Assembly (NCBI RefSeq): GCF_014705705.1
Contig: NZ_JACXLD010000002.1
Location: 398,831-462,830 of the forward strand
Reading direction: 5' to 3'
DNA from: Spongiibacter pelagi
GTDB taxonomy: Bacteria; Pseudomonadota; Gammaproteobacteria; Pseudomonadales; Spongiibacteraceae
DNA length: 64,000 nt
Below, piece by piece: positions 1 to 8,692 of the stretch (position 1 is the first letter of the stretch; each line of letters starts with the position of its first letter). The translations under genes were made by a program, and so were the position numbers. The notes under the pieces are model-generated. The model was not told where the DNA came from. It was given only the letters and a program-made list of their open reading frames with translations, and did no database searches.

Positions 1-572
1 CCAGCGACCCAAATTGGGATAAAGCGGTGCATTTCCCCGAATAGGCGGACTTGTTTCAAAACCTGTGCGCGATAGACCTTTAAGCTGCAGCCGTAATCGT
101 GCAGTTCAACACCAGTGATCTTGGCAATAAGTCGGTTGGCAATTTTAGAGGGCAGCTTGCGACTGATGGCCGCGTCCTGACGATTTTGACGCCAGCCTTG
201 GAGTAGATCCAAATCGCGGTCTTGCAGCTCATCAACCATACGGGGAATATCATTGGGGTCGTTTTGCAGATCGCCGTCCATGGTTACGATCAGCTCGCCT
301 TGCGCGGCATCAATACCGGCCTGCATTGCGGCGGTTTGGCCAAAGTTGCGTTGCAGCTCAATGATATTGACGTGCTGACCGTAGCGCTGACGACCAGCTT
401 TTAACGCCGCTGTGGTTTTGTCTGGGCTGCCGTCATCCACGCAGATGATTTCCCAATCGCCTCCGTAGCTTTCCATTGCCTCGTGAACGCGCTCAAGAAG
501 CGGCGTTACGCTGTCCTCCTCGCGATACATGGGCACAACAATGGATAGGCTGGGGCGGTTTACAACAGACAT
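1..572 (-). CDS. Polyprenyl-phosphate glycosyltransferase, GT2 family (3' end beyond window)
   Basis: Read on the minus strand from an ATG at 572, 190 residues are open to the window edge. Seen: an N-terminal GT-A start (SIVVPMYREE, about residues 10-19), VDDGSPD near 45-51, the metal/nucleotide-binding stretch TMDGDLQNDP near 97-106, and DYGCSLKVYR with GEMHRFIP near 159-186. This combination is typical of dolichol-phosphate-mannose-synthase-like enzymes that move a sugar from a nucleotide donor to a polyprenyl phosphate at the cytoplasmic membrane. C-terminal membrane segments, if present, lie outside. The divergently placed flippase-like gene fits a role in lipid-linked sugar metabolism, but the sugar cannot be named. 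Confidence 0.85.
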   Translation of the reverse strand, partial: MSVVNRPSLSIVVPMYREEDSVTPLLERVHEAMESYGGDWEIICVDDGSPDKTTAALKAGRQRYGQHVNIIELQRNFGQTAAMQAGIDAAQGELIVTMDGDLQNDPNDIPRMVDELQDRDLDLLQGWRQNRQDAAISRKLPSKIANRLIAKITGVELHDYGCSLKVYRAQVLKQVRLFGEMHRFIPIWVA

Positions 573-714
573 CAATTTTCTCGCACAATTTACTACGGCG
601 AAGGCAGATCCAAAGCTCTGTCTTGCACAACGCGAGCAATCTTATCGGCGAGTAGCGACAGCTCCGTGACGGTTCTATTGCCGTTTTATTGCTTGAGGTA
701 AAAAAATAATAAAT

Positions 715-760
715 ACAAATGAGAATTATTATTGATAAATGGAATTTGGCTGTGTATAGT
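715..760 (+). promoter_or_regulatory. Fur box overlapping a sigma-70 promoter
   Basis: TGAGAATTATTATTG at 720-734 matches the 7-1-7 Fur consensus (TGATAAT-C-ATTATCA) at 10 of the 14 arm positions. It overlaps a -35 TTGATA (732-737), which is followed by a 17-bp spacer and a -10 TATAGT (755-760), so bound Fur would block polymerase. Transcription should start near 766-768. No convincing coding frame with a ribosome binding site follows; instead a short structured stretch ends in a terminator. Confidence 0.65.
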
Positions 761-765
761 GCAAA

Positions 766-855
766 ACAGATGGCTCGGGGCGACTATCTCTCCGGCTTCG
801 GGCCTCAAAAACCACACTCTTTGCAGGCGTTACCTCCCGTGGCGCCTGCTTTTTT
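766..855 (+). ncRNA. Candidate Fur-repressed small RNA (RyhB/PrrF-like role)
   Basis: About 90 nt lie between the Fur-controlled promoter start (about 766) and the T run at 850-855. Seen: a 5' hairpin (GGCTCG 772-777 with CGGGCC 799-804), an unpaired A/C-rich linker (805-822, including CAAAAACCACAC), then a terminator hairpin. This hairpin-linker-terminator layout under Fur control is that of RyhB and PrrF, which under iron starvation repress mRNAs of iron-using proteins. Sequence similarity to either is not claimed. The 61-codon frame crossing the area has no ribosome binding site and starts inside the Fur box. Confidence 0.55.
823..855 (+). terminator. Rho-independent terminator of the candidate sRNA
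   Basis: GCAGGCG (823-829) pairs with CGCCTGC (843-849), extended inward by TTAC/GTGG with two G-U pairs around a CTCCC loop, followed by six T (850-855). Confidence 0.75.
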
Positions 856-893
856 CCATTCTTACTGCTTATTTAGCCTACTGATTAGTTATC

Positions 894-1805
894 TTAATTA
901 TTAGTGACTAGGGTGTTTCTCGCTCGCTCACTAATGAGTAGAGCCAGAGGGATTGAAAGCAGGCTCGTTCCCAATAAATAAAGATGCACGTTAACCGCAG
1001 CGGCAAGAATGTCTTTGCTCGGTAAGTCAAAAGGACTCAAGGCCACTAGCATGGCGGCTTCATAAGTACCACTGCCGGCAAGGCCGTGTATGGGTAAAAC
1101 ACTGCTGAAATCCGCACCGATAACGGCGAGCAGGGCCTGAGCGGGGGGGATAGAGATAAAACTCAACATAATGGCGCACAAGGCGAATAATTTGCTCAGC
1201 CACACCAGGGTGGTGAGTCCGTACATTCGCTGCCATTGGCGAAAACTAGTGGGAGAAAATTGCTGTAATGTGGCGATTTTCGATTGCCATTTTGGTGGCA
1301 GGTGAAGTGTGCCACGTTGCCAGATAAGCCAAAGGGCGCGGGGTAATAGTAGCCAAAGTCCTGCTAGAACAAACAACATCGGGCCAAGGTTCGGGGCAAG
1401 GCTGAGTAAAAATAAGGTGCTCAAGCAGTGCAGGTCGGCAAGTCTAATCCACAGCAAGCCGCTCGTGCTTTGGCTTAGCGAAACCGAAAACTGGCGCTTC
1501 ATCAAAATCGGAAAGCTGGCTTCGCCAAGGCGCATGGGTAGAAAATTATTTATCGCGTTGTGCAACAAACTGAGGCGCAAAGTTTGGGAAAATGCGCCGG
1601 AGGTGTAGTCAATAAAGTACCGATAAACCCGGAATGCCCGCAAAATATAGCTGCACAGTGTGAGAGCGGTGAGCCCCAATAGGTGGGAGAGTGGAAGCTC
1701 TCGCCATGCCGATAATAGTGCTGCCCAGCCTAAATAGCGTTCTACCCCGATAATGCCAGCGGCAAGAATTAGGGTGGCGAGTAGCCATCGTAAGGCTTTG
1801 GGCAT
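894..1805 (-). CDS. Flippase-like membrane protein (lysylphosphatidylglycerol synthetase TM / UPF0104 type)
   Basis: 303 residues, very hydrophobic, with about seven to eight membrane segments (first at about 7-25). The pattern RAFRVYRYF near 56-64, the LRLSLLHNAINNFLPMRLGE stretch near 81-100 and the later GADFSSVLPIHGLAGSGTYE segment are those of the membrane domain shared by MprF, AglD and UPF0104 proteins. Some members flip lipids or are tied to sugar-lipid transport. No soluble synthetase domain is present. An AGGAA sits before the ATG. The neighbouring polyprenyl-phosphate glycosyltransferase supports a lipid-carrier role; the substrate is unknown. Confidence 0.7.
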   Translation of the reverse strand: MPKALRWLLATLILAAGIIGVERYLGWAALLSAWRELPLSHLLGLTALTLCSYILRAFRVYRYFIDYTSGAFSQTLRLSLLHNAINNFLPMRLGEASFPILMKRQFSVSLSQSTSGLLWIRLADLHCLSTLFLLSLAPNLGPMLFVLAGLWLLLPRALWLIWQRGTLHLPPKWQSKIATLQQFSPTSFRQWQRMYGLTTLVWLSKLFALCAIMLSFISIPPAQALLAVIGADFSSVLPIHGLAGSGTYEAAMLVALSPFDLPSKDILAAAVNVHLYLLGTSLLSIPLALLISERARNTLVTNN

Positions 1806-2022
1806 GGCGTTCCTGCTGAGGATGGGGCGAATGAATGCCCACCATCCTAGCGTGGAATTGTGACACTATTTTTGTCGCCCCCTTTGAAGCCGCAACTTTA
1901 TTTCCCTAAACTCTCGGCATTGCCGTCGAATACATTGATATTCCTTAATATTTTTTCGACGCGGGGTTGCTTATACTGCGGTCAGTATTGATATTACTGA
2001 TCTATAAATAGAGGAGAGTGTG

Positions 2023-2199
2023 ATGAGCGAGGGGTTTAAAAAGTGGGAATGCGTTATCTGCGGCTTTGTCTATGACGAAGAGCAGGGCTATCCCGATGAT
2101 GGCATTGCGCCCGGAACTCGTTGGGACGATGTGCCAGAAGATTGGGAATGTCCCGATTGTGGCATTAGCAAGTACGACTTTGATATGGTTCAAATCTAG
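2023..2199 (+). CDS. rubA: Rubredoxin
   Basis: A 58-residue protein starting [20 protein letters not shown]. The two iron-binding knuckles CVIC-G (about residues 10-14) and CPDC-G (about 43-47) and the core [19 protein letters not shown] are complete, so one Fe(Cys)4 centre is expected. Rubredoxins pass electrons from an NADH-dependent reductase to partners such as alkane hydroxylase or oxygen-detoxifying flavoproteins; no reductase is adjacent here. GAGGAG at 2011-2016 is a good ribosome binding site for this ATG. Confidence 0.95.
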   Translation: MSEGFKKWECVICGFVYDEEQGYPDDGIAPGTRWDDVPEDWECPDCGISKYDFDMVQI

Positions 2200-2227
2200 A
2201 CGCGTACTATTTGACGCCGAGGCGAAT

Positions 2228-2395
2228 ATGAAAAAAACAATCCTTTGTGTGCTGTGTGTAATGAGTTTCGGACTGGCGGCCTGTGCCCCGGAGGTGGGTA
2301 GCGAAGCATGGTGTAAAAAGCTGAGCGAAAAGCCCAAGGGCGATTGGAGCGCCAACGAGGCCAAAGAATACTTAAATAGCTGCGCCTTTAAATAA
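2228..2395 (+). CDS. DUF3012 small lipoprotein
   Basis: 55 residues: a signal sequence MKKTILCVLCVMSFG, a lipobox LAAC (Cys about 19) and a short mature part with GSEAWCKKLSEKPKGDWSAN and a second Cys near the end. This is the compact pattern of DUF3012 lipoproteins, whose function is not known. The open frame extends upstream to 2066, but only the ATG at 2228 gives a lipoprotein signal, and the upstream part overlaps rubredoxin. It ends just before a strong terminator, so it is probably co-transcribed with rubA. Confidence 0.8.
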   Translation: MKKTILCVLCVMSFGLAACAPEVGSEAWCKKLSEKPKGDWSANEAKEYLNSCAFK

Positions 2396-2419
2396 GCGTG
2401 GTCTCTCCTTGAAATAACG

Positions 2420-2447
2420 TGCCCCACACTTTGTGGGGCATTTTTTT
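2420..2447 (+). terminator. Rho-independent terminator after rubA-DUF3012
   Basis: TGCCCCACA (2420-2428), loop CTT, TGTGGGGCA (2432-2440), then seven T. A perfect 9-bp stem; it separates the rubredoxin unit from the secretion operon. Confidence 0.9.
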
Positions 2448-2597
2448 CACGATTGAACAAAAGCGCCTTTCGCTCGGTCGAAGGGGCGTAATAATGACAA
2501 CGTACCGCCATTGAGAGTCGTTTTTTCCTTTTCTGAGCCGATTAAGGAAAATGTCATAAATCTGACGTAATATGGCGCGCTGCGTGTTTGTGGGGTG

Positions 2598-3515
2598 ATG
2601 TTCGGCGTGCAAGATCTGCCAATCCTAAAAGTCTTTCGCCATTCTGGCTTTATTACAGCTAGCGTGCTGGCGCTTATTGCTTTCAATTTGTGGCAATTGT
2701 CCAAAACCGTTTGGTTGGGGGCAGAATTGGCGCGTGAGCCCGTATTGCCGGTGGTAATGGCTAAAGGCGAGCGCTTGGGTGGTCAGGATGCTCAGTACAG
2801 TGTCCAAACCCTGCTGTCAGTGCCTTTATTTGGCGAGAAGCCGGCAGCTCCTGTTGCCGCCAGCACCGAAGTCCAGAAAGATGTGCGTAAAAGCGCATTG
2901 AAAATCAAAGTGGAAGGGCTAATTGCCGGCGATGGTGAATCTGGTGTGGCGGTGCTGAGTTATTCCGGTAAGACCAAGGCTTATGCGGTGGGCGAGAAGC
3001 TGGATGTGCCGGGGTCGGTGATTTTGATTGCCGTCTATGCCGACCACATCATCATTGAAAATAACCGCAAGCAGGAAAAAATCGAACTCGATAAAAAGAC
3101 GGTAACTCGCGGTGTCACTGCTGTTGAGCCTGCCACAAGCTCGTCAACAATGGCGAGCAGCCGTTTGTCCTCAGCGGGTGAGCTGGTGGATCTCAATAAT
3201 AGTGCGGTAACGGAATTAATCGGCGACCCACGAGAGACCTTAAAAAATAGCCCCTTAAAATTGGCGCGTTACCTGTCTATTACGCCAGTGAATGAAGACG
3301 GCAGGATTAAAGGCTATGCGGTTTCTGCGGGGCGCGACCCCCGTCTATTTGAACTGATCGATATGCAGCCCGGTGATGTGGTGTTGTCGATTAATGGCCA
3401 AAACGTTGCCGATATGACAACGACAGAAGTTCTCGAAATGCTGGACGACACCAGTTCTTTTGAACTGCTAGTGGAACGCAGCGGAACCATACTCAGTAAA
3501 AGATTGGAACTATGA
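2598..3515 (+). CDS. gspC: Type II secretion inner-membrane protein GspC
   Basis: 305 residues. One membrane anchor (about 12-35), a periplasmic homology region (about 70-160, with VEGLIAGDGESGVAVLS and the YAVGEKL core) that docks on GspD, and a C-terminal PDZ domain (about 215-305, with QPGDVVLSINGQ). GspC links the inner-membrane platform to the outer-membrane secretin. An in-frame GTG lies one codon upstream of the ATG (2595); ATG is preferred. It is the first gene of the gspC-N operon and overlaps gspD by ATGA. Confidence 0.93.
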   Translation: MFGVQDLPILKVFRHSGFITASVLALIAFNLWQLSKTVWLGAELAREPVLPVVMAKGERLGGQDAQYSVQTLLSVPLFGEKPAAPVAASTEVQKDVRKSALKIKVEGLIAGDGESGVAVLSYSGKTKAYAVGEKLDVPGSVILIAVYADHIIIENNRKQEKIELDKKTVTRGVTAVEPATSSSTMASSRLSSAGELVDLNNSAVTELIGDPRETLKNSPLKLARYLSITPVNEDGRIKGYAVSAGRDPRLFELIDMQPGDVVLSINGQNVADMTTTEVLEMLDDTSSFELLVERSGTILSKRLEL

Positions 3516-5542
3516 GCACACTGATTCTTCGATTTGGGCTGGTCATCAGCCTGCTTATCGCCACACCGGTTTTTGCCCAGCCAGATCATTTCGATCTGGA
3601 TATGCAAAATGTGGAAATTGGTGAGTTCATTGATACGGTGGCCAAGCTCACCGGTAAAACCATTGTGGCAGATAGTCGCGTGAAAGGCCGCATTACCGTG
3701 CAAAGCCAGCGCCAGCTTAATGCGAATCAACTGTACCAGTTGTTTTTGCTGCAATTGGGGGTTGAGGGCTACTCGGTGGTGGAAGCCGGCGATGGCATGC
3801 TTAAGGTGATTCCGAATCAGGCCGCCAAGATTGAAGGTATTGAAGTACAGTCCGGTCGCACCAGTATTGGCAGCAGTGAATCGATTGTGACGCGCATAGC
3901 CGAACTGCAAAACGCCGATGCGGATGAATTGGTCAAATCTCTGCGTCCGCTGGTGGACAATAAAGTGGGTGTGATCACCAGCTATTCCGATTCCAATATC
4001 ATTCTGCTCACCGACCGTGAGTCCAATGTTCGCCGTTTAATGTCGATTATTGAAGCGGTGAATTCGGTTGACGCCCAGTTAATTGAAACGGTAAGCCTGC
4101 AACATTCTTCCGCTGAAGAAGTGGAACGCGTGATTAATAAGGTGTTGTCTCAGCAAACCCGCAAGCGCGGTGCCTCTAAACCAGTAGTGTCTTCAGATCA
4201 GCGCACCAATACGCTGATTTTATTTGGCGACGATGAGGCGCGTAGCTATCTTCGCCGTCTAGTTTCCGATCTCGATACCGAAGTGACCAGCCAAGCCAAT
4301 ATTCGCGTGGTTTACCTGAAATACGCCAAGGCCGCTGAACTGGTGACCGTACTGAAAAGCATCAGCGACACCATTGTTAAAGAAGAGCAGGCGGCGGGTA
4401 AGGCGGCTGGGGCGGTAGGTTCGGCCAGCATTAATATTGAAGCCCACGAACAGACTAATTCTATTGTGCTGTCTGGTAGCCCTCACATCATTAGCGATTT
4501 GATGAGGGTGGTGAATGATCTGGATATTCGCCGTGCTCAGGTCTTGGTAGAAGCGATTATTATTGAAGTTTCCGACAGCAAAGCCCGCGAGCTAGGTGTG
4601 CAATGGCTGTTTAAAGGTTCCAACGAGGGCAATACGCCGGCCGGGGGTATCAGCTTTGGTGGCGGCGCATCGGGTACCGGTAGCAGCCCCGGCGTGTTTA
4701 ACCTGCTTGGCGGTGAAACCGTGGCGGCCTCGGCGGCAGCGGGGATTCGCGGCGCGGCAATTGGTCTGGGCAAACTCAGTGATAATGGCTTTAGTTTTGC
4801 TACTTTGTTAACTGCGCTTTCCAGCGATTCAGAATCGAATATTTTGTCTACACCCAGTTTGCTGACGCTGGATAATGAAGAAGCATCTATTTTGGTGGGG
4901 CAGGAAATTCCGGTGATTACCGGCTCTACGGCCAGCTCCACCAATACCAATCCCTTCCAGACTATTGAGCGTCAGGAAGTGGGTATCAAATTGCTGGTCA
5001 CGCCTCAGATTAATGACGGCGATGCGGTGCAGTTGAGCTTGGAGCAGGAAGTGTCCTCGCTGAGCCCGTCTACCACGGCGGCTGATGTTATTACCAATAA
5101 GCGCACTATCAAAACAGCGGTGTTGGTTGAAGATGGCGCCACCATCGTGCTCGGCGGCTTGATCGATGATCAGGTGACAGAGCAAACCGCCAAGGTGCCA
5201 TTGCTGGGTGATATTCCATTGTTGGGTCGCTTGTTCCGGGCCGATAACACCGCTAAATCTAAACGCAATCTGATGGTGTTTATCCGCCCGACTATTGTCC
5301 GCGATCAGCAAACCCTGTCTGAGCTTAGCGGTCGTAAATACAGCTTTATCCGCAATGAGCAATTGGCTAAGGCGGCCGCCGGGATCAGTCTATTTCCCTT
5401 TACCAAAATGGAAGTATTGCCGGAGTGGACGGGTTTGGAGCCCAGCAGTCCTAATGTCATTCCTGTTCCGGAGCCCATGGCTAACACGCCCGCTTTTGCA
5501 GCGCCAAATGCTGAGCCTCGCGCAGAGGCGGCGGCAAACTGA
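3512..5542 (+). CDS. gspD: Type II secretion secretin GspD
   Basis: 676 residues. Signal peptide ending near VFAQ (about 22); N0 domain (about 27-100), repeated N1-N3 domains (about 125-340), then the secretin barrel domain from about 345 (VLVEAIIIEVSD) to about 605, with the conserved VPLLGDIPLLGRLF and the KRNLMVFIRPTIV end. The multimer forms the outer-membrane gate. The C-terminal tail is rich in Pro and Ala. No pilotin gene is in the cluster, so outer-membrane targeting may use a pilotin encoded elsewhere. Confidence 0.96.
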   Translation: MSTLILRFGLVISLLIATPVFAQPDHFDLDMQNVEIGEFIDTVAKLTGKTIVADSRVKGRITVQSQRQLNANQLYQLFLLQLGVEGYSVVEAGDGMLKVIPNQAAKIEGIEVQSGRTSIGSSESIVTRIAELQNADADELVKSLRPLVDNKVGVITSYSDSNIILLTDRESNVRRLMSIIEAVNSVDAQLIETVSLQHSSAEEVERVINKVLSQQTRKRGASKPVVSSDQRTNTLILFGDDEARSYLRRLVSDLDTEVTSQANIRVVYLKYAKAAELVTVLKSISDTIVKEEQAAGKAAGAVGSASINIEAHEQTNSIVLSGSPHIISDLMRVVNDLDIRRAQVLVEAIIIEVSDSKARELGVQWLFKGSNEGNTPAGGISFGGGASGTGSSPGVFNLLGGETVAASAAAGIRGAAIGLGKLSDNGFSFATLLTALSSDSESNILSTPSLLTLDNEEASILVGQEIPVITGSTASSTNTNPFQTIERQEVGIKLLVTPQINDGDAVQLSLEQEVSSLSPSTTAADVITNKRTIKTAVLVEDGATIVLGGLIDDQVTEQTAKVPLLGDIPLLGRLFRADNTAKSKRNLMVFIRPTIVRDQQTLSELSGRKYSFIRNEQLAKAAAGISLFPFTKMEVLPEWTGLEPSSPNVIPVPEPMANTPAFAAPNAEPRAEAAAN

Positions 5543-5544
5543 TT

Positions 5545-7032
5545 ATGCCGGAGCAGATTCTGAGTTATGCCTTTGCCCGCAATAACCGGGTATTGGTAGA
5601 GGCGGAGCAGAACGGCGCGCTGTCTGTGCTGTGTTGTACGGCTACGCCGCCGGCGGCCTTGGCCGAGGTGCAGCGGGTTTTGTCTTCCGATTTTCAGTTG
5701 TTACTGAGTGACGAAGAGGCGCTGCTGGAAAAAATCAATGCCACCTTCCAGCGTCAGCAGGGCGATGCCATGTCGGCCATGGGTGATATTTCCAGCGAAG
5801 TGGATCTGGATCGCTTGGCCGAGGAAATTCCCGAGTCGCAGGATTTGCTAGACGCGCAGGATGATGCGCCCGTTATTCGCTTGATCAACGCTCTGTTTGG
5901 CGAAGCCCTGAAGCGCGATGCTTCAGATATCCACATTGAGACCTACGAAAAAACCATGTCGGTTCGCTTGCGGGTCGATGGTATTTTGCAAGAAGTGCTC
6001 ACCCCCAATCGTCGCCTAGCACCCTTATTAGTCTCGCGTATAAAAGTTATGTCCAAGCTGGATATTGCCGAAAAGCGGGTGCCGCAAGACGGCCGCGTAT
6101 CACTGCGCATCGCTGGTCGCTCGGTGGATGTGCGGGTGTCTACCATTCCGAGTAATTACGGCGAGCGGGTGGTAATGCGTCTGCTGGACAAGCAGGCGGC
6201 GCGTATTGATCTAAAACATCTGGGAATGCCCAAACGGACATTGACGCAGTTGGTCGATCTGCTGCATCAACCCAATGGCATTATTCTGGTTACCGGCCCA
6301 ACGGGCTCGGGTAAAACCACCACGCTCTACGCTGGCTTAATGGAACTCAACGATCGCCGCCGCAATATTCTGACCGTGGAAGATCCGGTGGAATACGATA
6401 TTGAAGGCATTGGCCAAACTCAGGTGCACGCCAAAGTCGGAATGACCTTTGCCCGTGGCTTGCGTGCGATTCTTCGCCAAGACCCGGATGTGGTCATGGT
6501 GGGGGAAATCCGCGATCAGGAAACCGCCGAAATTGCGGTGCAGGCCTCTTTGACCGGCCACCTTGTGTTGTCGACCTTGCACACCAATACCGCCGTGGGC
6601 GCGATTACCCGTTTGGTGGATATTGGCGTTGAACCTTATTTGATCGCCTCTAGCCTCAAAGGGGTACTGGCGCAGCGCTTGGTGCGCCGCCTGTGTGAAG
6701 ACTGCCGGCAAGCCATAACCTTGGACGAAACCGAAGCGCGTCTGCTCGGTGATGCTTCCCTCAAAGGTAAAACAGCCTACAACGCCTGTGGTTGTGAGGC
6801 TTGTCAAAATACCGGTTATCGCGGTCGGCAGGGGGTTTACGAACTGCTGGTTATCGACCGCGAATTGTCAGAGCTGATTCACAACCGCGCCGGTGAGCAG
6901 GAAATTCTGCGTTATGCCGCCTGCAATATGACTACGCTAATGTCTGAAGGTCGTCGTCTAGTGTTGGAAGGGCAGACCAGTCTGGATGAATTGCTGCGCA
7001 GCGTTCGAGAGGGCGGTGATGCCGGCCTTTGA
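5545..7032 (+). CDS. gspE: Type II secretion ATPase GspE
   Basis: 495 residues. N-terminal N1E-like part, then the secretion ATPase core: Walker A GPTGSGKTT (about 252-260), Asp box LTVEDPVEYD, Walker B DPDVVMVGEIRD (about 313-324), His box TGHLVLSTLHTN. A tetracysteine zinc site follows (CEDC and CGCEAC, about 384-415). It powers pseudopilus assembly at the inner membrane. Two bases separate it from gspD, and it runs 14 bases into gspF, indicating translational coupling. Confidence 0.97.
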   Translation: MPEQILSYAFARNNRVLVEAEQNGALSVLCCTATPPAALAEVQRVLSSDFQLLLSDEEALLEKINATFQRQQGDAMSAMGDISSEVDLDRLAEEIPESQDLLDAQDDAPVIRLINALFGEALKRDASDIHIETYEKTMSVRLRVDGILQEVLTPNRRLAPLLVSRIKVMSKLDIAEKRVPQDGRVSLRIAGRSVDVRVSTIPSNYGERVVMRLLDKQAARIDLKHLGMPKRTLTQLVDLLHQPNGIILVTGPTGSGKTTTLYAGLMELNDRRRNILTVEDPVEYDIEGIGQTQVHAKVGMTFARGLRAILRQDPDVVMVGEIRDQETAEIAVQASLTGHLVLSTLHTNTAVGAITRLVDIGVEPYLIASSLKGVLAQRLVRRLCEDCRQAITLDETEARLLGDASLKGKTAYNACGCEACQNTGYRGRQGVYELLVIDRELSELIHNRAGEQEILRYAACNMTTLMSEGRRLVLEGQTSLDELLRSVREGGDAGL

Positions 7033-8233
7033 GTACCGTGCGCTCGATGCCCGTGGTGGAAATAAAAAAGGGCTGATTGAGGCGGATTCTGCCCGGCAAG
7101 CCCGACAGAAGCTGCGTGAACAGCAACTTTTCCCACTGGATATCAAAGAGACCCGTGAAAAACAGCGCGGCAGTCGCAAGGGTTTTGGCGGTGCGCGTAT
7201 TGGTATTGCCGATCTGGCTCTGTTTGTTCGGCATCTTTCCACGCTGATTCAATCGGGTATTCCTGTTGAGGAGTCGCTGGCGGCAACCGCCAAACACACC
7301 CGTAAAGCCAGCTTGAAAAAAATCGTTCTCGATCTGCGCTCGCGGGTTTTGGAAGGGCATTCACTGGCGGATGGCCTCAATGATCACCCGCAGGTATTTA
7401 ATACCGTGTTTCGGGCGCTGGTCAGCTCGGGTGAAAAATCCGGTGACTTAGCGCTGGTACTGAACCAGTTAGCGGATTACACCGAAGACAGTCAGAAGCT
7501 GCGCGGTGTCATTATGCAGGCGGCGCTGTATCCCATCGTACTGACCTTTGTGGCAGTGGGCGTTATCGCCGCACTGATGACATTTGTGGTGCCCAAAGTC
7601 ACCGCCCAGTTTGCTCACTACGATCAGGCGCTGCCAACCTTGACCCAGATTCTGATCTCGATCAGTGATGGTTTGGCCAATTACTGGTACGTGATGCTTG
7701 GCCTGATTGTGGCGTTATTTGTGTTTGCCCGATGGTGGATGCGCGACGATCAGCGCCGACTATGGACCCATGCGAAAATCCTCAAACTGCCGGTGTGGGG
7801 AGATTTAATGCTGGAGTTGGACGCCTCGCGGATGTTGCGCACCTTGGCAATTTTGCTGTCTTCCGGCGTGCCTTTTTTGGAAACGCTAAAAGTGGCGGGA
7901 GATACCCTGAGTAATCTGCATCTAAAGCAAAGCATGGACCGGGTGCGGGATCAGGTTCGTGAAGGGAAAAGTTTCAGCCGCTGCTTGCAGGATGAAGCCG
8001 TATTGCCGCCAATGGCGATTTATATGATTTCCAGTGGTGAATCCAGTGGCGAGCTGGAAACCATGGTGCAGCGTGCGGCGAGCAATCTGGAGCGCGAGCT
8101 GCAAGCGCGTGTGCAAATGTTTGTCAGCCTCTTTGAACCCCTGTTGATTGTGGTTCTGGGCGGCGTGGTGCTGTCTATCGTGTTGGCGATTATGCTGCCG
8201 ATTCTGCAGCTCAATAATCTGACACAGTTCTAA
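7019..8233 (+). CDS. gspF: Type II secretion platform protein GspF
   Basis: 404 residues from the ATG at 7019 (MPAFEYRALDARG, the usual GspF start); an in-frame upstream start at 6986 lies inside gspE. Two related cytoplasmic T2SSF domains (about 70-165 and 270-370) and three membrane segments (about 170-190, 220-240, 375-398). The GxxLxE-type turns VPFLETLKVAG and SGEKSGDLALVL are typical. It forms the platform core under GspE. Confidence 0.96.
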   Translation: MPAFEYRALDARGGNKKGLIEADSARQARQKLREQQLFPLDIKETREKQRGSRKGFGGARIGIADLALFVRHLSTLIQSGIPVEESLAATAKHTRKASLKKIVLDLRSRVLEGHSLADGLNDHPQVFNTVFRALVSSGEKSGDLALVLNQLADYTEDSQKLRGVIMQAALYPIVLTFVAVGVIAALMTFVVPKVTAQFAHYDQALPTLTQILISISDGLANYWYVMLGLIVALFVFARWWMRDDQRRLWTHAKILKLPVWGDLMLELDASRMLRTLAILLSSGVPFLETLKVAGDTLSNLHLKQSMDRVRDQVREGKSFSRCLQDEAVLPPMAIYMISSGESSGELETMVQRAASNLERELQARVQMFVSLFEPLLIVVLGGVVLSIVLAIMLPILQLNNLTQF

Positions 8234-8251
8234 TAAATTTAGGAGCAAGTG

Positions 8252-8692
8252 ATGAGCAAATCGAATAACTGGAGACAACAGCGCGGGTTTACCCTGTTGG
8301 AAATCATGGTGGTTATCGTGATTTTGGGTCTGCTGGTCGCGGTTGTTGCCCCCAATGTTTTACAAAACCAAGACAAGGCCATGGTTGAAAAAGCCCGCGC
8401 CGATATCTCTGTTTTGGAGCAAGCGCTGGATATGTATAAGTTGGATAACCACGTTTATCCCACCACCGATCAAGGTCTGCAGGCCTTGGTAAAAGAGCCC
8501 ACCTTGTCACCCAAGCCAAAAAACTATCGCAGCGATGGTTATATCAAACGCCTGCCTGACGACCCTTGGGGCAATGCCTACCTCTATATTCAACCCGGTG
8601 AGCACGGCCCTTATGACCTCTATTCCACTGGCGCCGATGGCGAAGAGGGCGGCGAGGGTTTAGCCGGTGATATTGTTAACTGGCAGGAATAA
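8252..8692 (+). CDS. gspG: Major pseudopilin GspG
   Basis: 146 residues. Type III leader cleaved at QQRG|FTLLEIMVVIVILGLL with the conserved Glu at +5; the C-terminal half has the calcium-binding and disulfide-free GspG fold signals YPTTDQGLQALV, LPDDPWGNAYLY and YDLYSTGADG. It builds the pseudopilus rod. AGGAG at 8241-8245 supports the ATG at 8252 over a GTG three bases upstream. Confidence 0.97.
   Translation: MSKSNNWRQQRGFTLLEIMVVIVILGLLVAVVAPNVLQNQDKAMVEKARADISVLEQALDMYKLDNHVYPTTDQGLQALVKEPTLSPKPKNYRSDGYIKRLPDDPWGNAYLYIQPGEHGPYDLYSTGADGEEGGEGLAGDIVNWQE

Noticed and set aside
719..904. 61-codon plus-strand frame
   Set aside because: Starts inside the Fur box, has no ribosome binding site and overlaps a structured RNA and terminator; composition is not protein-like.
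2066..2227. Upstream extension of the DUF3012 frame
   Set aside because: It lies in another frame over rubredoxin; only the ATG at 2228 gives a lipoprotein signal.
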